DNA of 35,549 nucleotides. It comes from Gammaproteobacteria bacterium UBA6724. GTDB taxonomy: Bacteria > Pseudomonadota > Gammaproteobacteria > Pseudomonadales > Azotimanducaceae. The stretch covers positions 1,763-37,311 of the forward strand of contig DKIG01000003.1 in the NCBI GenBank assembly GCA_002454165.1. The letters run 5' to 3'. The notes beneath the pieces are model-generated. The model was not told where the DNA came from and did no database searches. It saw only the letters and a list, made by a program, of their open reading frames with translations. Below are positions 33,452 to 35,549 of the stretch, piece after piece (position 1 is the first letter of the stretch; each line of letters starts with the position of its first letter). Position numbers and translations under genes: made by a program.

Positions 33452-35308
33452 ATGACAGCATTTGATCATCAAGCCTTTCTGAAGCACCTGACCAGCCGCC
33501 CTGGTGTGTATCGTATGCTTAATCAGTCTGGCGACCTGCTGTATGTCGGCAAGGCGAAAAATCTTAAAAACCGACTATCAAGTTACTTTCGCTCCACCGC
33601 CCTTGCCGCCAAGACGCTGGCACTGGTGTCTCGCATCCAGGATGTGGAAATCACCGTGACTGCTAGCGAGATAGAAGCCCTCCTGTTGGAGCAGTCGCTC
33701 ATTACGGAGTACAAGCCTCCCTTTAACATCATGTTCCGTGATGACAAATCCTATCCCTGGATCTATCTGTCCAGTCGTGATGAGTTTCCCCGCCTGGCTT
33801 TTTATCGTGGCGCCAGGAAAAAAGACGGCAAGTATTTTGGTCCCTTCCCCAGCGTCCAGAGTGTCCGTGATTCTCTGCATATCTTGCAAAAGACGTTTCG
33901 GGTCCGGCAGTGTGAGGACACATTTTTCAAAAACCGTAGCAAACCCTGTTTGCAATATCAGATCAAACGTTGCTCCGCTCCTTGCTGCGGTCTTATATCA
34001 CCGGAGGACTATGCCGATGATGTCCAACATGCCCAGATGTTCCTGGATGGCAAAAGCGATGCGGTGATGACTGACTATGCCAACAAGATGGACCAGGCAT
34101 CCCGCGCCATGAAGTTTGAAAAGGCAGCGCTTTATCGCGACCAGATCAAGCGTCTGCAGCAGATTCAAGAACGGCAATATGTGGTGGGTAAACAGGGTAA
34201 TCTGGATGTGATGGCAGTGGCGATTAACCCGGGCGGCGCCTGTGTACTGGTCATGTTTATTCGTGGTGGGCGCCTACTGGGGAACAAGGCATTTTTCCCA
34301 AAAAACCGGCGGGAGGAAGCTCAAGCAGAAGTGCTGGCGGCCTTTCTGCCCCAGTTTTATCTCAGTCCGGGTCGGGATCGGACTAATGCCGTGACGGGCT
34401 CGGCACGGGCAACAGATATTCCATCTGAAATTGTTCTGAGTCACGGCGTCAGGGATAGATTGTTGTTTGAGGAAACCCTGGGCAGGGAGTCGTCTCACCG
34501 GGTCAGAATATCCAACCGGGTCCGAGGACACCGCAAACGCTGGGTTGCCCTGGCGTTAACCAATGCTGAGCAGAGCCTCGGCAGCTATCTCGCCAACAGC
34601 AACAACCTGCAACGCAGGCTTAGCGCTTTGCAGGAAGCCCTTGCCTTACCTTCGGTGCCAACGAGACTTGAATGTTTTGACATCAGCCACAGTGCCGGTG
34701 AAGCAACCGTCGCTTCCTGCGTTGTCTTTGATCAGAAGGGTCCCCTCAAATCAGATTACCGTCGCTTCAACATTGAGGACATCACACCGGGCGACGACTA
34801 TGCCGCCATGTCCCAGGCACTTCGCCGCCGTTATACTCGCATCAAAAAAGGGGAGGGACGCTTGCCGGACCTGCTGTTTATTGACGGCGGTAAGGGGCAG
34901 CTTGGCGAAGCAGAGAAGGTGCTGGAGGAACTGCAAATAGCCGGTGTGCAACTGATCGCTGTGGCGAAGGGCAGGGCACGCAAGGCGGGTAATGAAACGC
35001 TGATATTGCCAGGCGGACAGACATTGAAATTGGCAGCGGATAATCCGGGGCTACATTTGATTCAGCATATCCGGGATGAAAGTCACCGCTTCGCCATTAC
35101 CGCGCATCGGAACAGGCGCGATAGGAAGAGAAAGGAATCCTTGCTGGAACAAATTGACGGGGTGGGACCAAAACGCCGCCGTGCCCTCCTGCGTCGCTTC
35201 GGGGATGCCGCCCGGGTCCAGGCTGCCAGTGCTGAAGAGCTGGCAAAGGTAGCAGGCATCAGTAGTCTATTGGCGGAACACATTTATACCAGTTTGCACA
35301 ACCATTAA
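33452..35308 (+). CDS. uvrC: Excinuclease ABC subunit C
   Basis: UvrC makes both cuts beside bulky DNA lesions in nucleotide excision repair with UvrA and UvrB. It has 618 residues from ATG 33452 (E. coli 610). The N-terminal GIY-YIG nuclease shows PGVYRMLNQSGDLLYVGKAK. A cysteine cluster follows (RQCEDTFF, CLQYQIKRCSAPCC). The UvrB-binding UVR segment is around MKFEKAALYRDQIKRLQ. The RNase H-like nuclease has ECFDISH and LFIDGGKGQL, and C-terminal helix-hairpin-helix motifs include IDGVGPKRRRALL. A GTG at 33419 could add 11 residues, but E. coli UvrC aligns from the ATG. There is no strong ribosome site. Confidence 0.98.
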   Translation: MTAFDHQAFLKHLTSRPGVYRMLNQSGDLLYVGKAKNLKNRLSSYFRSTALAAKTLALVSRIQDVEITVTASEIEALLLEQSLITEYKPPFNIMFRDDKSYPWIYLSSRDEFPRLAFYRGARKKDGKYFGPFPSVQSVRDSLHILQKTFRVRQCEDTFFKNRSKPCLQYQIKRCSAPCCGLISPEDYADDVQHAQMFLDGKSDAVMTDYANKMDQASRAMKFEKAALYRDQIKRLQQIQERQYVVGKQGNLDVMAVAINPGGACVLVMFIRGGRLLGNKAFFPKNRREEAQAEVLAAFLPQFYLSPGRDRTNAVTGSARATDIPSEIVLSHGVRDRLLFEETLGRESSHRVRISNRVRGHRKRWVALALTNAEQSLGSYLANSNNLQRRLSALQEALALPSVPTRLECFDISHSAGEATVASCVVFDQKGPLKSDYRRFNIEDITPGDDYAAMSQALRRRYTRIKKGEGRLPDLLFIDGGKGQLGEAEKVLEELQIAGVQLIAVAKGRARKAGNETLILPGGQTLKLAADNPGLHLIQHIRDESHRFAITAHRNRRDRKRKESLLEQIDGVGPKRRRALLRRFGDAARVQAASAEELAKVAGISSLLAEHIYTSLHNH

Positions 35309-35549
35309 ACCGATGCACACTAGGCTCAGTCAGGGAAGGGAGATTCTGGTGCTATCTATTTCCTATGATGCGCTTCGGCAGCAAAATACCAGCAGCAAAA
35401 GGTCGGCAACAAAATGCCAGCAACAAAAGGTCGGAAACAAGAAGATGCACAACAGGACAAGGTTTAAGTCTCTGCCAAAGATGGCGATTGGCGACCGGTG
35501 CTACCGCAAGCCACCAATGTCCAATCTATGTATAAGTCCACCACCCCCC
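35309..35549. other. Region after uvrC, no gene recognised
   Basis: These 241 bases to the window edge hold a 28-bp tandem repeat but no recognisable gene. pgsA, which often follows uvrC, is not seen. One 56-codon frame from 35365-35370 crosses the repeat and looks low-complexity, so it is not called. Confidence 0.5.
35376..35444 (+). repeat. 28-bp tandem repeat built of 14-bp halves
   Basis: Two 28-bp units (35376-35403, 35404-35431) and part of a third follow each other. Each is two related 14-bp halves, such as CGGCAACAAAATGC and CAGCAACAAAAGGT. It suggests duplication of a 14-bp unit, then of the pair. Confidence 0.85.

Noticed and set aside
35365..35535. Short open frame after uvrC
   Set aside because: It is formed mostly by the tandem repeat and has no ribosome site or recognisable product.

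Overview
The window reads as a chromosomal segment of an uncultured gammaproteobacterium with moderate G+C. Supporting signs are the gacA/uvrY-uvrC pair, a long class II IlvC starting MANYFN like the enterobacterial enzyme, a type II QueF, a pstSCAB-phoU cluster, and a split three-gene proton-translocating transhydrogenase (pntAA-pntAB-pntB). Coding density is high and genes are packed with short or overlapping junctions. No phage, plasmid or CRISPR was seen. The only mobile-element-type gene is a REP-associated (Y1) transposase homologue at 8.2-9.1 kb.

Layout. 0-3 kb: transhydrogenase operon on the minus strand, making NADPH from the proton gradient. 3.1-7.0 kb: a biotin-dependent carboxyltransferase overlapping a DsbD/ScsB-like thiol reductase. 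7.0-7.9 kb: two MaoC-fold hydratase genes that look like a heterodimer. 8.2-11.0 kb: RAYT-like transposase, a lone ExbD and a cytochrome P450. 11.0-16.8 kb: an alpha/beta hydrolase, a 14-bp tandem repeat array, tRNA-Gly(GCC), glutathione-dependent formaldehyde dehydrogenase, a TonB-dependent receptor and queF. 16.8-21.6 kb: a hexapeptide acyltransferase, a YdjA-like nitroreductase, an enoyl-CoA hydratase, and two adjacent acyl-CoA dehydrogenases that lack the usual catalytic-base motif. 21.7-24.6 kb: ilvC and a PutP-like sodium symporter. 24.6-31.3 kb: a porin divergent from pstSCAB-phoU, then a convergent MerR-HTH/TPR fusion regulator. 31.4-35.3 kb: glutaryl-CoA dehydrogenase, gacA and uvrC.

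The genes suggest an aerobic heterotroph that degrades acyl-CoA or more complex lipid-like substrates (three acyl-CoA dehydrogenases, crotonase, MaoC pair, P450, carboxyltransferase), takes up phosphate and a TonB-dependent ligand, and detoxifies formaldehyde.

I found no clear undescribed system. The observations most worth a second look are: (1) a recurring pattern of short perfect or near-perfect tandem duplications (11-15 bp, often 14 bp between genes and 12 bp in frame inside dsbD); (2) the transposase homologue with His where the catalytic Tyr should be; (3) the MerR-TPR fusion facing the pst-phoU operon; (4) the acyl-CoA dehydrogenase pair with both canonical glutamates missing. All functions rest on reading motifs and remembered family sequences; no database search was run.
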